Below, piece after piece: positions 30,906 through 43,193 of a DNA stretch of 64,000 nucleotides (position 1 is its first letter; each line of letters starts with the position of its first letter). The notes under the pieces were generated by a model. It searched no databases. It saw only the letters and a program-made list of their open reading frames with translations, and was not told where the DNA came from. Origin of the DNA: Pectinophora gossypiella (lineage: Eukaryota; Arthropoda; Insecta; Lepidoptera; Gelechiidae). The DNA is taken from NCBI RefSeq assembly GCF_024362695.1, contig NC_065424.1, positions 470,786-534,785 on the forward strand, given 5' to 3'. Both the position numbers and the translations under genes were made by a program.

Positions 30906-33900
30906 TTTTATATGTATGATGTGGATCGGAAGTATGACTGATTGATAGGAAGTGATTTACTCAAGCAAATACGAGTACAAGCAAAAATCGATATGGAAAA
31001 TCAAAAGATAATAATCAAAGATACAGAGATCGAAATAATATATAATCCCCCAGTAAGGGAGGTTATAAAATTACCTCCGCGAAGTGAGCCTAGAGTAAAA
31101 AAAAACTACATGTCAATTTGTTAAATGGAGTAGCCACCAATTTCAAGCAGATGTTTGAATGCCAGAAGCGATTGTGCGATGCAAGCAAGGTTACGCAACA
31201 ACGGTAATTCAAAATTGCACCGATGACGAAGTATTATTAATGCTGAGTAAGAGAATTGAAGTCGAACCGTATGATTATGAAAATAATTTATATATAAACA
31301 AATTGAATGTAGAGCACAGTGTAGGACTCGGTAATGCCAACCAGTTTGGGTTGCAACGTATACTACGTTCTTTCGTTCAAATCCGCACGCATACTAACTT
31401 GAAACACATTCTAACATTTCTAACTTTATTTGTTTATTTTATCGTTTTATATGTATTGTTTTGTAAGTATTATTGTATTTCTTTCATGTATTGGTAGATA
31501 CACTGCACACACACACGCTTTTAATTATGTTTTTGTAAACTACTTTGTTTTCATAGTATAAGTAAATATTATTATGTATTCATTCAAGTTGTATTTGTGG
31601 GAGACACGGCTTCCGTGCCTCACTTAGCAGGGTCCACAGAATACCAGCGTCGTGGCTAGCGCCGCGGCTTATGCTGAGTGAGGCCCTTTTATAAAGGACA
31701 CCACCACCATCGTTGACCAGTCCATACACTCAATTATTTGTATTTCTCGTGTATGTTGTTTTTATTATGTGTTTTGTTTGATTGTAAGTTGTGTGTTACT
31801 CCGTGTTTTAAATTATATATTTGTTTTGTATTTGTTACTGTGGTGTCCCTTTATAATAAACGTTTCTTTCTTTCTTAATGTAAATGATGTGAATGAAAGG
31901 GTTGAAAAATTATTGAAAAATAATTTACAAAAATTGCGAATAAAACATATGAATGACGAAGAAAAAGAGATGATTTTAAAACTGTGTGCGGAATATAAGG
32001 ATGTGTTTTATTGCGAGGATATACCTCTTTCTTTTACGAATGACGTAAAGCACATGATTAGAACGACTCGGGAAGATCTTATTAACGTAAAATGTTACCG
32101 ATTACCACCACTTCAAACAGAGGAAATCGAAAAACAAGTAGATAAAATGCTTCGTGACAACATTACCAGAGAATCAAACTCTCCTTGGTGCGCCCCTGTA
32201 CAGTAGTTAGAAAGAAACCAGATGCTTCGGGACAAATAAAGTGGAGAATAGTGGTTGATTTCAGGAAATTAAATGAAATTACAGTAGATAGATTATTATA
32301 CCCATTACTCATTATAAACGATTTATTTGATAAATTAGGTAAAAGTACATACTTTACCACCCTCGATTTGACAAGCGGGTATTACCAAATACAGGTAGAT
32401 GAACAGGACAAATCGAAAACTGCTTTTAGGACCTCATCAGTGTTGTTTGAGTTTAACATGATGCCTTTATGATTAGAAACGGCTCCTGCAACTTTTCAAC
32501 GAGCTATAAATAACGTTTTAAGAGGGCTGAATGGATTACATTGCCTTGTTTATTTAGATGATGTAATAATCTTCTCAAATAACCTGGACGAACATATTTT
32601 AAAACTTAAAAATATATTTGAGCGATTCAGAGAATATAATTTAAAAGTGCAACATGACACGTCCGAATTTTTGCGTAAGGAAGTTATTTATCTGGGGCAC
32701 ACTTTGACTAATGAAGGTCTTAAACCGAATAGCAATAAAATTAAGGATATTCTAAACTATCCCATTCCGAAAAATGTAACGGAAATAAAAAGTTTTATAG
32801 GTTTGATGGGATATTTTAGGAGGTTCATTAAAGATTTTGCTAATATTACAAAACCACTGTCAGCTCGCTTGAAGAAAAACACACCGTTTAAAATAACGGA
32901 TGAATTCAAAAAATCATTTGAAACCTGTACGTTTGACGTGGTGCCAAAAAGTATCGAAATCATTCACGATACAATAGACACAAAACCAAAGCAAATTTTA
33001 GTTTATAGATGGTATAAAAACGACATTTGCGAAAACGATAGATCTGAAAACAACATGCAAATAAAGAGAGATATTTTACCGTTAGGGAACCTGACTTTGA
33101 TAAAAGAATTTCTTAAAAGACATATTGACATATCAAACCGATATTATTTGTGGTTCGAAGAAGATTAGTTTAGGTCAGACTTCACGAAAGTTATTAGGAA
33201 GCTGTATAGAGGTGGAATAAAAAACTTTATTGAGTGTACAGAAAGAATAACAACAACACAACACAGATAAGGACGATCAAAGAAATCTTACTCTAAACTA
33301 ACGCAAAGGTAAACATTGATACAGAGGCATTAATGAGACGTATAAGCTCAGGCATCACTATTATTGGCAGAATATGAGAGGAACGATAGCTAAAATAATA
33401 AATTCATGCGAGGAGTGTAAAAGAATGAAATACGAACGGAATCCTGTGAAATCGCACATTCAACTTACTCAAACGCAAAAAAATGCCGTTCCGAGGAAGT
33501 TTATATGGACTTATTATATATAGAAAATAATTATTATTTAACTATAGTAGACGCCTTTAGTAAATTAGGTCAGGCAATACATATCCCTAATAGGAGTACC
33601 CCAGAAGTCGTTCAAGCGCTTATTAAGTACTTTAGTATGTATGGTAAGCCGACCAAAATAAATAGCGACCCAGGAGCAGAGTTCAAAGACGACCTCATAA
33701 AGGAGCTTCTATTGCTTTATAAAATCGAACATCATATCGGCACTCGTAGAAAGATTCCATTCAACAATAATAGAAGTTTATAGGTAGGCCAAGAACGAGA
33801 ATAATAATTTATGTGCGACATCTGTAATGTCATACGCTATTATGGCCTATAATAACTCCATACATAGTGCTACAGACTGCACTCCTTTCGAGGTTGCTTT

Positions 33901-34388
33901 TGGACATACTGACTTGGGTGGGTTCCGTCTTCGATATAGATCGTGATATATATCTCAAGCAACAATTGATACACGACCACCGGCAAAGGCTCAAGTACTC
34001 GTATGAACATATAGCAGATAAATTAATTGACCAAAAAATTAAAATTAGGGAAAGAAAAGGAGGAGAAATGTTACCTAACGTTCAGGTTGGTGACACAATG
34101 TCCGCAAAGGATACTAGGACTAGAAAAGCAAAACATTTACCACGTTACGAAAAAGTAGTAGTTACAGGCGAAAAACAACGCAACATTGTCCCTGTAAAAA
34201 TGAAAAATAGAGACACAAGGGTTGCAATTAAAAATATGAAACGTCCTCAACAGGTGGTGGATAGTGATCCTGGCCCAAGCACCTATGGGAAGAGGATAAG
34301 AGATAAACAGAATGAAGCCCAACCAGGGCCTAGCGGCTGTCAACGTAGGGAAAGCGACGATGAAGAACGGCAAATGGGAGATAATTAA
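30900..34388 (+). pseudogene. Errantivirus-like (gypsy) pol, decayed and interrupted
   Basis: In order: end of protease (IGSDLLKQIRVQAKIDMENQ, 30942), a 540-bp non-coding insertion (about 31330-31870), the reverse-transcriptase N-terminal part (RESNSPWCAPV, 32190), RT core (RIVVDFRKLNEI, STYFTTLDLTSGYYQIQVDE, and YLDD at 32551-32562), RT thumb (KSFIGLMGYFRRFIKDFANI), then a jump over most of RNase H, integrase zinc finger (HHYYWQNMRG, CEECKRMKYERNP) and integrase core (TIVDAFSKLGQAI, KINSDPGAEFKDDL), and a basic C-terminal tail to 34388. Frameshifts lie near 32200, 32470 (TGA) and 33500. The element cannot be functional. Confidence 0.85.
31330..31870. mobile_element. Non-coding insertion in the gypsy pol
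   Basis: Separates protease from RT frames. Contains GGGAGACACGGCTTCCGTGC and GGCTAGCGCCGCGGCTTATG within otherwise T-rich DNA, ending TTTATAATAAACGTTTCTTTC. This resembles a promoter or 3' region of another retroposon. Precise edges were not resolved. Confidence 0.45.
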
Positions 34389-34439
34389 CATTGTCGATTT
34401 AGAATCATTGTATCAGCAATTTAGTCTTACAAAATAATG

Positions 34440-35123
34440 ACTGTAAGAAGGAAATAGTAGGGTTAGAAAAACAGGTAGATTTTATGATGAATTTAGTACA
34501 AGATAGGTTTCATCAAGTAACTGAGGGACCTTCCCCCCGTCCGCGCGGCGCCGTCCTATTTGCAATATGGCGCGGTTAATGTTGACTGAGTAAAACCTGC
34601 TCTCGTTTAGATATTTTGTATTTTTGTTATCCTTCAGAAATAATTATTACACGTGATCTACATTGTGACAATTTCTGTCTGTGAAGATGTGAGAATAAAT
34701 TAAACCTCTGAACACTGAACTATTGTGTAATTATTGACCATCATCGTCGGCGTAATTACTGCAAATATTATTACAAAAAGCAAAGAGGGATTTCGTGCCA
34801 ACCAGCACGGATCCCCATAACTTCGCTCCTGTGGCACATTTCTCATCTCATTCTCATAAATACCTCTAGGAAGTATAGTTGATTCTGTGATTAATACATT
34901 ATTTGATAGGAGGTTTGTAACCAAAAAATATAGTTTGCAATGAAGGTGCTTGGAGCGTAATAATACAACTCTGCATTTATTTTTACAAATCTGTGCTGAG
35001 AGAAAGTTGTTGGCTTTAAAAATCTGTAAAGGATATAGAAAAATATTTAGAAACGGCAAATAAATTGTATCATGGTCGCATATGCTTAATAAATAACAAG
35101 AAATTTTCCAATAATTGGGTAGT
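34440..35123. other. LTR-element debris, no gene
   Basis: Includes the relative of the 28549 repeat (GGAAGTATAGTTGATTCTGT at 34868). The G/C-rich TTCCCCCCGTCCGCGCGGCG at 34531 stands out. No coding region supported. Confidence 0.4.
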
Positions 35124-35127
35124 TTAA

Positions 35128-35206
35128 CCCCTTAAACGCCGGAACGCGGATCTCGACCAGACACAATGTAAAATCTATTGTGTCTGGTATCTCGGCATAT
35201 GAGAGG
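35128..35206. mobile_element. Tiny TTAA-flanked MITE (79 bp), piggyBac type
   Basis: TTAA at 35124-35127 and 35207-35210 enclose CCCCTTAAACGCCGGAACGC ... CGGCATATGAGAGG. The middle is a perfect hairpin (CCAGACACAAT ... ATTGTGTCTGG). A second copy in the other orientation is at 58927-58997. The GCCGGAACGCGGATC block also occurs next to piggyBac 2 (13947-13961). Confidence 0.85.
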
Positions 35207-35384
35207 TTAAGAAGAGTGACATCTTCTTTAGTTTGGGGTTTCATGACGCGGCATTAAGTTTTCCCAAAAAAAAAAAAAACTGAGGCCACAAGGCTCTCAC
35301 GAGCTACCAGCTTTTTTCACCAACATGAAAAAAGGGTTTAACCCTCCCCAGTTTCCGCTATCTAAAACCTACCTGGAATTAATA

Positions 35385-35490
35385 ATGAAATATTTGATTG
35401 TATTAAAAACACACTCTCAAACAAACCAGTAAGAGATCATGTGTTGTATGTTTTGATGAAATGAGTATAATTATCGATGTAAAATATTCA
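35385..35490 (+). repeat. Repeat shared with 28367-28480
   Basis: Second copy of the AAATATTTGATTGT ... GATGAAATGAGTAT unit. Confidence 0.75.
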
Positions 35491-35759
35491 TGCCATGCAT
35501 TTACTTTTATGTGATACCTATCTATTGATTTCACTTTAGATGTGAGTCGATTTGAGTTGAATTATTTCAATAAAAAAACGAGTATAATATTGTGGTATGT
35601 ACATTCGGAATGACCTATTCGAGCAAACATTTTAAAAATATAAACAAACATTGAAAAGGGCACAGTATACGTATATTCGAAATGCAGCAATAATCTAAAT
35701 ACCTTTCAGGACGGTTGGTTAATAGATTTATTACAATTGTTGATTAATTAAGACTTTTT

Positions 35760-36000
35760 TATTTTTTATTAGAACAGATGTCGGGGTCGAAGCCAAGGGA
35801 ACCCGTCAGCAGTGGACCGGGGACGCGAGCGCGCCATCGCTGATATTAAAAGACGGCTATGGCGCTCGGCGATAGTCCGGCCGAAGGTGGAGGAGCGGCG
35901 CGCGCCCCTATCCGCCTCCGAAGCTGCAGCATTCGATTTTTTAATTTATCTACTTCATTATTGTGGCACTCAGTTCATCATTAAAAACTGTTGAATAAAT
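35760..36000 (+). other. GC-rich patch after a splice-acceptor-like site, unassigned
   Basis: After TTTTTATTAG (35770) there is a GC-rich stretch with several open frames (for example MDRGRERAIADIKRRLWRSA from 35812). No domain was recognised and neighbours are retrotransposon debris. It could be a lone exon or an unknown element. Confidence 0.25.
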
Positions 36001-36054
36001 AAATAATGTTGAGTAAATAGGAAGTATAATTGATTCTGTGATTAATAAATTACT

Positions 36055-36700
36055 CGACCAGATATAACCAACATAGTAAATTCCTTAAGCAGATATAATA
36101 ATGAACCTACAGCTGAGCATTGGATAGCTTTGAAACGTGTTAAGGTATCTGAAAGCAACAATCGACTTAAAACTAACCTACAGAAAGAACAATGAAAATA
36201 TGTCTGGCTATTGCGATTCAGACTGGGCAAATGACATTGAAAATCGAAGGTCCTGCACTGGATATATATATTTATTTCAGGGTGCAGCAATAAGTTGGAG
36301 CTCAAAAAAGCAACAGATCATAGCCTTATCAACTACAGAGGCTGAATACATGTCATTGACCTCTGCCATACAGGAAGCTCTGTGGTTGAAGCAGCTTCAA
36401 GACGAATTTCAACCTGAACTTAAAGGTACACCTATTATTATTTTTTGCGATAATCAGAGCGCTATTAGTCTTTCAGGTAATGCTGTATACCAAGCACGCA
36501 GTAAGCACATCGACGTCCGCTACCATTTTGTGCGTGAAAAGATTGCAGCCAACCTTATCAACGTTCGGTACAGATGTACTCGAGACATGGTAGCTGACAT
36601 CCTTACAAAAGGATTACACCGACCGAAGCACGAAGTACTTAAAGAATTAATCTTTATAAGACTAAAATCACCAGCTCCAGAGACCAATGGATGTGTTTGA
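36055..36700 (+). pseudogene. copia RNase H domain
   Basis: Reads DITNIVNSLSRYNNEPTAEH, then after a one-base shift near 36145 LRYLKATIDLKLTYRK, SGYCDSDWANDIENRRSCTG, SWSSKKQQIIALSTTEAEYM, IFCDNQSAISLSGNAVYQAR and KHIDVRYHFVREKI. CDSDWA, STTEAEY and CDNQSA carry the RNase H acidic residues (D, E, D), and the D-V-R-Y-H-F-V-R-E block is diagnostic of Ty1/copia. Only this C-terminal part survives. Confidence 0.88.
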
Positions 36701-36769
36701 TCAGAGCTGCGAGGAACCTGAGACTGCCCTCAAGCGAACCACCGTGCGCGACGCGCATAAACAAATCTC

Positions 36770-37270
36770 GGACTTTAACCACGAGCTCTTTTCTAGGCAT
36801 AAAATTAAAAAAGATAAATTCTAGACTCGACGAACTATCATATTACACTACGAACAAACGCGTAAAACGAGAATTGTTAGACGGATTAAGCTCTCTGCTG
36901 AAATGGTTAATCGGTACACCAGATGCAAAACACTACGATGAATGCATAACTCTCCTAGAAAAACAGCAAACCAACACTTCCGACATTTTAAAACAACAAA
37001 TCCAAATAGTCTCCTCAACTATTTCAAACTTCAACGAATCTATATTCAAAATATGGTGAACATTTTATGAATGAAAACCTTAATAGAATTAGCACATATC
37101 TTAATCGAACCAATAAAATAATTTTCGATCTCAAATTAAGCGAAAACATCTCAGCCATAGCTATTCAAATTTTGGAAGCAGTGATATCACTGGAGCAAGA
37201 ATTAGACGACATAACGACAAGCATTATTTTTATCAAATCAGGCATAATCTATCCATCAATTATTAATTGA
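36770..37270 (+). pseudogene. Errantivirus envelope (F-like) fragment, broken
   Basis: The frame contains a furin-type cleavage motif (RVKR) directly followed by a hydrophobic fusion-peptide-like segment, then a heptad-rich region, and a second frame from 37067 that continues the helical region to a stop at 37268. This arrangement is that of the baculovirus-F-like Env of insect errantiviruses. A frameshift near 37057 and the lack of signal peptide and membrane anchor show it is inactive. It directly abuts copia sequence on the left and BEL/Pao on the right. Confidence 0.7.
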
Positions 37271-37377
37271 TCGGTTATATCAAGAATTACTAACATCAAG
37301 CCATGTCAGATCAGATAAGAACCTAGTTTCATCCCTTACCCCGTCCAATATTCACAACATCTTAGAATCCGCTGTTG

Positions 37378-37872
37378 GCGCGCGCTATTCTTACCTATGA
37401 GCAGTTATCTACCGTACTTACTCAGATTGAAGCCGTACTTAATTCTAGACCGCTTCTTCCTATATCATCAGACGTCAGTGACTTTAGTTATATCACACCA
37501 GGGCATTTTTTGATAGGTTCTGCTTTAACGACCTTTCCTGAAGCAGACACGTTTCAAATACCTACTAATAGACTGAAATTCTGGGAACAGTGTAACCAAA
37601 TCAGGGATTGTTTTTGGGAGAATTGGCACAGGTATTACTTGAATGGTTTGCAAAGTCGTCCCAAGTGGCGCGATGATCTCCCCAACGTTAATGTTGGAGC
37701 ATTAGTTATTTTAAGAGAACCTAACTTACCTCCACTCCTTTGGCCTATGGCTAGAATTATAAAGACTTACCTAGGTAACGACGGAAAGGTACGGGTGGTA
37801 GACGTCATCACTCCGAGTAAAAAGACGTATAAACGTTCCTTATCCGGTATTTGTATTTTACCTATAAGCTAA
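37378..37872 (+). pseudogene. BEL/Pao polyprotein C-terminus (DUF5641)
   Basis: Reads ILTYEQLSTVLTQIEAVLNS, FSYITPGHFLIGSALTTFPE, FWENWHRYYLNGLQSRPKWR, VNVGALVILREPNLPPLLWP and RVVDVITPSKKTYKRS, stop at 37870. This is the final part of BEL/Pao integrase plus the DUF5641 module. The polyprotein upstream of the integrase tail is missing. Confidence 0.88.
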
Positions 37873-38339
37873 ACTATTTTTTACTTTTTTACTTAATTTT
37901 ATTTTTACTTATTGGTTTGTTTAGAAACTAATCGATAATACATACATACTTAGCGATTACACCGTTGATGTACCCTAGCTGTGTTTAAGTATTATAATAA
38001 TAAATAAATAAAATGAATGTATACTTACCTAGACAAATGTGTCATGTTCCTTGATATACTTTTAAGTTTTTTATTAGTATAAGACATAGAATATGGTTGG
38101 TGTTATGTTCTTATAACTTCCAAGTTATTATAATTTAAGCTTTTTTCTTAACATACTTAATATATTTTCTTTGATAATAATTTTCAAGTTTCTTAGTTGA
38201 TATCATAAAACATTTATTTAACTAATATTTCCATTCCAAATTTGGTTTGTATAAGTAACATGTTTTGTTCTTTAATTTGCATAACACGATAATAGTTTTT
38301 GCAACATTTGTAAATTCTTTGTTGTTCTTTAAAGACAAG

Positions 38340-38500
38340 TGTCGCGGGCGCAGCATGTTGGCAACACCAACTAAAATACTTTTTTGTGTATAATTTTTAA
38401 TCTGTCACTTTCTCTCGCTCTGTGTAACAAGCACCCACGCATTACTAATAAATCTATAAATCTCAAGTTGGGCGTTTAATTGGAAGACCAGACCTCAACA
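38340..38500 (+). repeat. Candidate BEL/Pao 3' LTR (161 bp)
   Basis: Begins TGTCGCGGGCGCAGCATGTT and ends GACCTCAACA (TG ... CA), contains AATAAA near 38447, and follows the BEL coding end by about 470 bp. No 5' LTR is present for comparison, so limits are inferred from TG/CA and composition. Confidence 0.6.
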
Positions 38501-38840
38501 TCCGCTACTATAACCTCTTATATATATGAATAAATTAGTATAACGTACTCGATTTTCCTGTACTCGATTTTCCCCTCATAAGTTAATAAATAATAATGTT
38601 TGAGGTCCTTGACGCTAAATTGCACTACCTATTCCGATCATTGCTCATAACTCAAACGGATTCCTGCATAAAAGTGTATCAGGAGAAATATGTTGAATAA
38701 ATCCCATACCGGGCTAGGGGAGAATCTGGTGAGACCTGGAGGTCATAGATGTGACGAAAGGATATCGAAACCTAATTGGTTCACTGATGTACCTTTCTGT
38801 CTGCACGACGCCGGACATTGCACATGCGGTAAATCATTTA

Positions 38841-40184
38841 GAGTCATTCGGGGTAACTGAGCCCAGTGGGTAAATGAGCGCAGTGCCTGTTTTTAGAAAA
38901 CGAGGCGCGGGAGGCGGGGGGTCCTTTTGACCAATAGGATGTGCAAGCGATGCGAGTTAGTCGCAACACGTTTTTGCGCCGTGCTACGCGTCACTATGTA
39001 ATTATTCACAAAAAATAGTTTTTACCGTTAGAATCGTATTATTTTGGTGTTTTGTAAAACATTGTCACCTCTAAGATTGGAATTTATATGCAGGTAAGTT
39101 CTATTAAGCACAATATTTTCTTGTAAACGTAATTTGAGGTTATATTCAATTCGCTTCGCTTCGGTTTGAGTGGTTTGCATTTTGAATTTTGGGTCCCGCG
39201 AAGTCGTAATATATAGAACGGTTAAGTTACTTATATTTTTTTCAGTGTTTACCATTATGCCGCGAAATTATATAAGAAAATAATCTGAGTAGCGCCAGTA
39301 ACAGAAGAACAAATTATGAAAGCGAAGACTCTCATTGAAAAGGGTAAAAAAGCAAACGCAGTGCTGCAGATGCGATTGGAATAAGTGAGCTATTTTACGC
39401 AAAAGATTAAAATTAAACGTAGCTGCCACTTCAATGGGATGATACCAGCCAACATTTAATGAAAGTCAAGAGGCAGAGTTTACAATGCACTGCAAGAAAA
39501 TGGATCACAGATATTGGAAAATGATCAAAGATATTGGTGGAATGTTTCTTGAAACGCCATCCTGAATTAACTCTTCGACAATCAGCAGCGACTAGCCTGG
39601 CTAGAGCTATTGGATTCAATAAAGTTCAAGTTGATCGCTTTTACGAGAATCTCAAAGAATTGTATGAAAAACACAAATTGAAGTCTAACAGAATTTATAA
39701 TGTCGACGAGACTGGGATTAGAACAGTACCTAAAAAAACTCCAAAAGTCGTCACAACAAAAGGGAAAAAAGTTGTATCGAAGATAGTGACAGCAGAAAGA
39801 GGCATCACAATAACTATTTGCTGCATGAGTGCTGGTGGCCATTACGTTCCACCAGCTTTTATATACCCCCGCAAAAGACCGCGTGATGATTTACTGGACG
39901 GTGGTCCATCACAAAGTACCTTTTTTAAACTGGTGGCATCATTTTAAATATTTTGTACATCCAACGTCAGAATCACTCGTCGCATATCAGCTTGGAAGCA
40001 CAGGATGGTTTTTAGTTGTTTGACAGAAAACTAAGACTGTTGCTGACTTTATTTCTATTTTAATTTGTAGTGAAATAAATGGACTGAAATAAGACTTATT
40101 TTCCTAATTCAATTCAATTCCTGTAAACTAAAGGACAATATGGCTCCAAAGACGAAAGTGCGCACAGTTGACCCGAACGACTCT
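38841..40184 (+). mobile_element. pogo-like element inserted in copia at a TA
   Basis: GAGTCATTCGGGGTAACTG at the left edge and its imperfect complement CAGTTGACCCGAACGACTC at the right edge form the terminal repeats; TA dinucleotides adjoin both edges (38839-38840; 40185-40186 region). The copia frame on either side is contiguous without it. It encodes a DDE_1 transposase fragment. Edge positions are good to one or two bases. Confidence 0.8.
39257..39990 (+). pseudogene. pogo-like (CENP-B/DDE_1) transposase, decayed
   Basis: Early codons read EEQIMKAKTLIEKGKKANAV with stops; from 39534 FLKRHPELTLRQSAATSLAR, IGFNKVQVDRFYENLKELYE, YNVDETGIRTVPKKTPKVVT, RGITITICCMSAGGHYVPPA and FIYPRKRPRDDLLDGGPSQS. 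The first part is the end of the CENP-B helix-turn-helix; NVDETG contains the first catalytic aspartate. After a shift near 39935 (FLNWWHHFKYFVHPTSE) the gene ends before the second aspartate. Inactive. Confidence 0.82.
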
Positions 40185-40304
40185 TAGTCAGTTCAACAGC
40201 TGTTATACTGAGAAGCACTTCACAGCTGCTAAGCGTGTACTAAGCCCTTGCTGAATACCTGAAGGGCACCAAGGGAATACCAAGAACCCGGGATTTCCCG
40301 GTAT

Positions 40305-40520
40305 ATTCTCTAGCACCAATTGTTACACTTAAGAACGTGGCCTAAACCAGCCTTACCCAAACTGACAAATGCATTTTCGGAGGTATGTGACCTAACCTGT
40401 ATTGTGCTGTTTTTCCTTCGCGGGTTGGAAGGTCAGACAGGCAGCCGCTTCTGTAAAAAACCGGACCTGTCAAATCTTCAGGTTAGGTAAGCGGACCCTG
40501 TGAAAACGGGATAGGTAATG
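40305..40520 (+). repeat. Dispersed repeat with a relative at 41425-41505
   Basis: TTCCCGGTATATTCTCTAGC ... AAGAACGTGGCCTAAACCAG recurs at 41432-41505 (CGGGACTTTTTCCTAACACG ... AAAGAACGTGGACTAAACCA). The following GGTTAGGTAAGCGGACCCTG ... AAACGGGATA stretch is a sequence type often seen in lepidopteran repeats. Class not determined. Confidence 0.5.
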
Positions 40521-40559
40521 CTAGGGCGGATGACTTCGATTATTCAAACATATTTGAGC

Positions 40560-43190
40560 TTCAAGCAATCACAATCGAAATGTACTCTACACTTGTGTCC
40601 GGGAGAAGATATTCACCGAGTCAATCTCAACGATTTACCGAATAATCTAATAAGGTGATACCAACACAATCATTACATCCCCAATTCCAATTTTGCTATT
40701 TGAGATATTGTTTGAATTCCATTTCAACCATCACAGCACTTTGGCAACTGTAATTATAAAAATTGAAAAGGAATATTCACAAATGTGTCCAACAGCAAAA
40801 TTGAGTTTAGGTCGATTTTTTTAAGGATCAATCACTTTCAGAGTTTCAGTGTGAGGAACAACAACTGGTTTTACAACAACATATATTTTATTAAGAGTAG
40901 GCTAACGATGAAGAAAATTAATCATAAAAAAGTTAAGACAAAGTAATTTTACACATTTTTTTTTTTTCCACAACATATGCTCATGACATAAGCTCTCATA
41001 TGGTGTAGTCAAAGTACATCCATCGCAAGATGAACTAAGTACAAACAATTTACCGAGTTTTCGAGGTTTTCTGAGCTTTTCTTTATTTTTATATTCTATA
41101 TATTTCACGGTGCACACGTATATGTGAGAGTCAATAACGAACGAAAGATTCGAAGACATCTAGGTGAATATAATCCTTGTTGCAAAAATGTTGCGGAATT
41201 TAATTAAAGCCGTAAAGTGGCAGTGAAAATTCCAGTAAAGAAACAAACATCAAAGGCCAGTCTACAGAAGTTACAGAGTTAATGTTGTGTTTCAAAAAGT
41301 TGTATTTTAAGAAGGTACCTTAGTTGATATTCAAAGACAAGAGAAACTAGAAATCTATTCGTACAGACCAGAGGACATATTCAATTAATACCCAAGTAAC
41401 AATCAAGCAAAAAAAATCCGGAAATTCCCGGGACTTTTTCCTAACACGACCTGTTAGACTTAAAGAACGTGGACTAAACCAGACTGATCCAAAACTGACA
41501 TAGGTCACAAAAGCGTGTACAGATTGCGAACATTTTGCTTTGAAACCAACGGAGAAAATGGAGAAAGGTATACGATTAGTCGATATTTAAAGGTGACAAC
41601 AGATACTACAAAACTATTCGTACAAACCAGAGACCATGTTCAACCAAAGATTAATTCAGACAAAAATATTAAGGGTGTTCCCTTATCTCAAAAGTTTGGG
41701 AACCCCTGGCTACAACCTCCTAGTCAAATGAAATACTTATTTTTAATGAAATGTCAAAGTTAACATTTTCCATACAATTTATATGGAAAACTTTAACCGC
41801 GACGACGTCAACAATAAACAATTAATTACACGGTGATGGTATGTAATTTTAAGGCAATCAAATATTTTAAATCACTTTAGACTGACTAATAGGTCTAGAT
41901 TAGTATTTTAAAATTACCCTTGACTCAGACGTCTCCCCGATCCTCGAATTTTTGGGGTTAAAAAGACCACATTGAATCAATTCATTTAAAAAGCAATATT
42001 GTAATTTGACATTTGCGCATATAAGCAAGTGCGCGCGTGTCAAATAGCAATAGGCTTTCTTAGATGAATTGTTTCGATATGACATATTTAACCCCCCTGA
42101 AATGTTTACAATTACATTACACATGAATACTTCAGGTGATGCCACCCACATACTATATAAATACAATAAAACAATCCATTATAAAATCATAAAAAAATAA
42201 ACAGTTGAAAACAGGCTTACTGAAACAAACAATATTTATGTTGACCGTTTAGAACGGTGAATTATTTTAATCAGTCAATTACAGAAAATAAATTATTCTC
42301 AAGTATAGGTACATATTAAAGGACCGTGGGTAGTTCGATCACAAGTCTTTTCGAAGATTTATGATCCAAATTGACGCATGGTCCTTTACATTAAAGCTAT
42401 ATTGTAATGCGGTGAGTTTAAAACACTTGCCCTACCTGTGCGGTGTAAAAAGACAAAAAAAAACATTACTAGCTGGTATAAAATAATATGTTTACGGCAC
42501 AGACCAAGTAGAGACCAAGAAGATGACCGGCGTGATTTACGGTGAGAATGCTGTCTGGGCGGCAAAATACATACCTACTGGGCTGACATGGCACCATAAT
42601 ATCCACGGTGGAAATGTAGATTTGCAATGGGAATCACAATTTTTACCCAGTAAACTATTTTAAACGGGTCGATTGTAAATGATAAATAAGGTAAAAATAA
42701 TTACTAATTATTTTATTTATTTATTTTAACTAATTAATTATTTATTTATTTTAAACGTTGTTTTTTTTTAAACGTTGCAACGTTTGAGCCGCGTTGACAC
42801 GACCGTGGTCACGGGATGACTGGCGAGGAGAGAGCTTGTCATTGCGAAAGTGCTGGTAACTATCCTCACACAATTTTTTTTGTTAGATCATACAAGCACT
42901 CCGAAAAAAATTAAAATAACGGACTTGCTTTTTTTCTTATCTAACATTAATCACATATTGGTCGGTGCAAAATAGTTTACTAAGTATGAATGATGACTAT
43001 TTTTTACCTATAGATACATAAATTTATTAAAAAAACAAAATTAAGCTATTACAGCACAAAAAGACAAGTGTTTTGAACTCTTATTTCAATAAAGATAAGG
43101 TTTTTAACCTTGAATTTACCTACAAAATTTATTACACTAGTTGTCATATAATATTGCACTAAACTCTAAATCTACTAACACAAAACGCAA
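40560..43190. other. No gene recognised
   Basis: AT-rich DNA with a few short frames of no known domain. Between 42320 and 42390 GGACCGTGGGTAG and GACGCATGGTCC are weak inverted ends. A relative of the 40305 repeat lies at 41425-41505. Confidence 0.45.
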
Positions 43191-43193
43191 AAT

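Larger units (their letters stand above)
38715..40290 (+). pseudogene. copia reverse-transcriptase end, split by a pogo-like element
   Basis: 38725-38840 reads VIDVTKGYRNLIGSLMYLSV, CTTPDIAHAVNHL; 40186-40245 reads QFNSCYTEKHFTAAKRVL. These are consecutive in copia (SLMYL ... RPDIAHAVN ... HWxAAKRVLRYLKGT). The pogo-like element at 38841-40184 lies exactly between them. Confidence 0.82.

Noticed and set aside
36042..36305. An 87-codon minus-strand gene
   Set aside because: Antisense shadow of the copia RNase H region.
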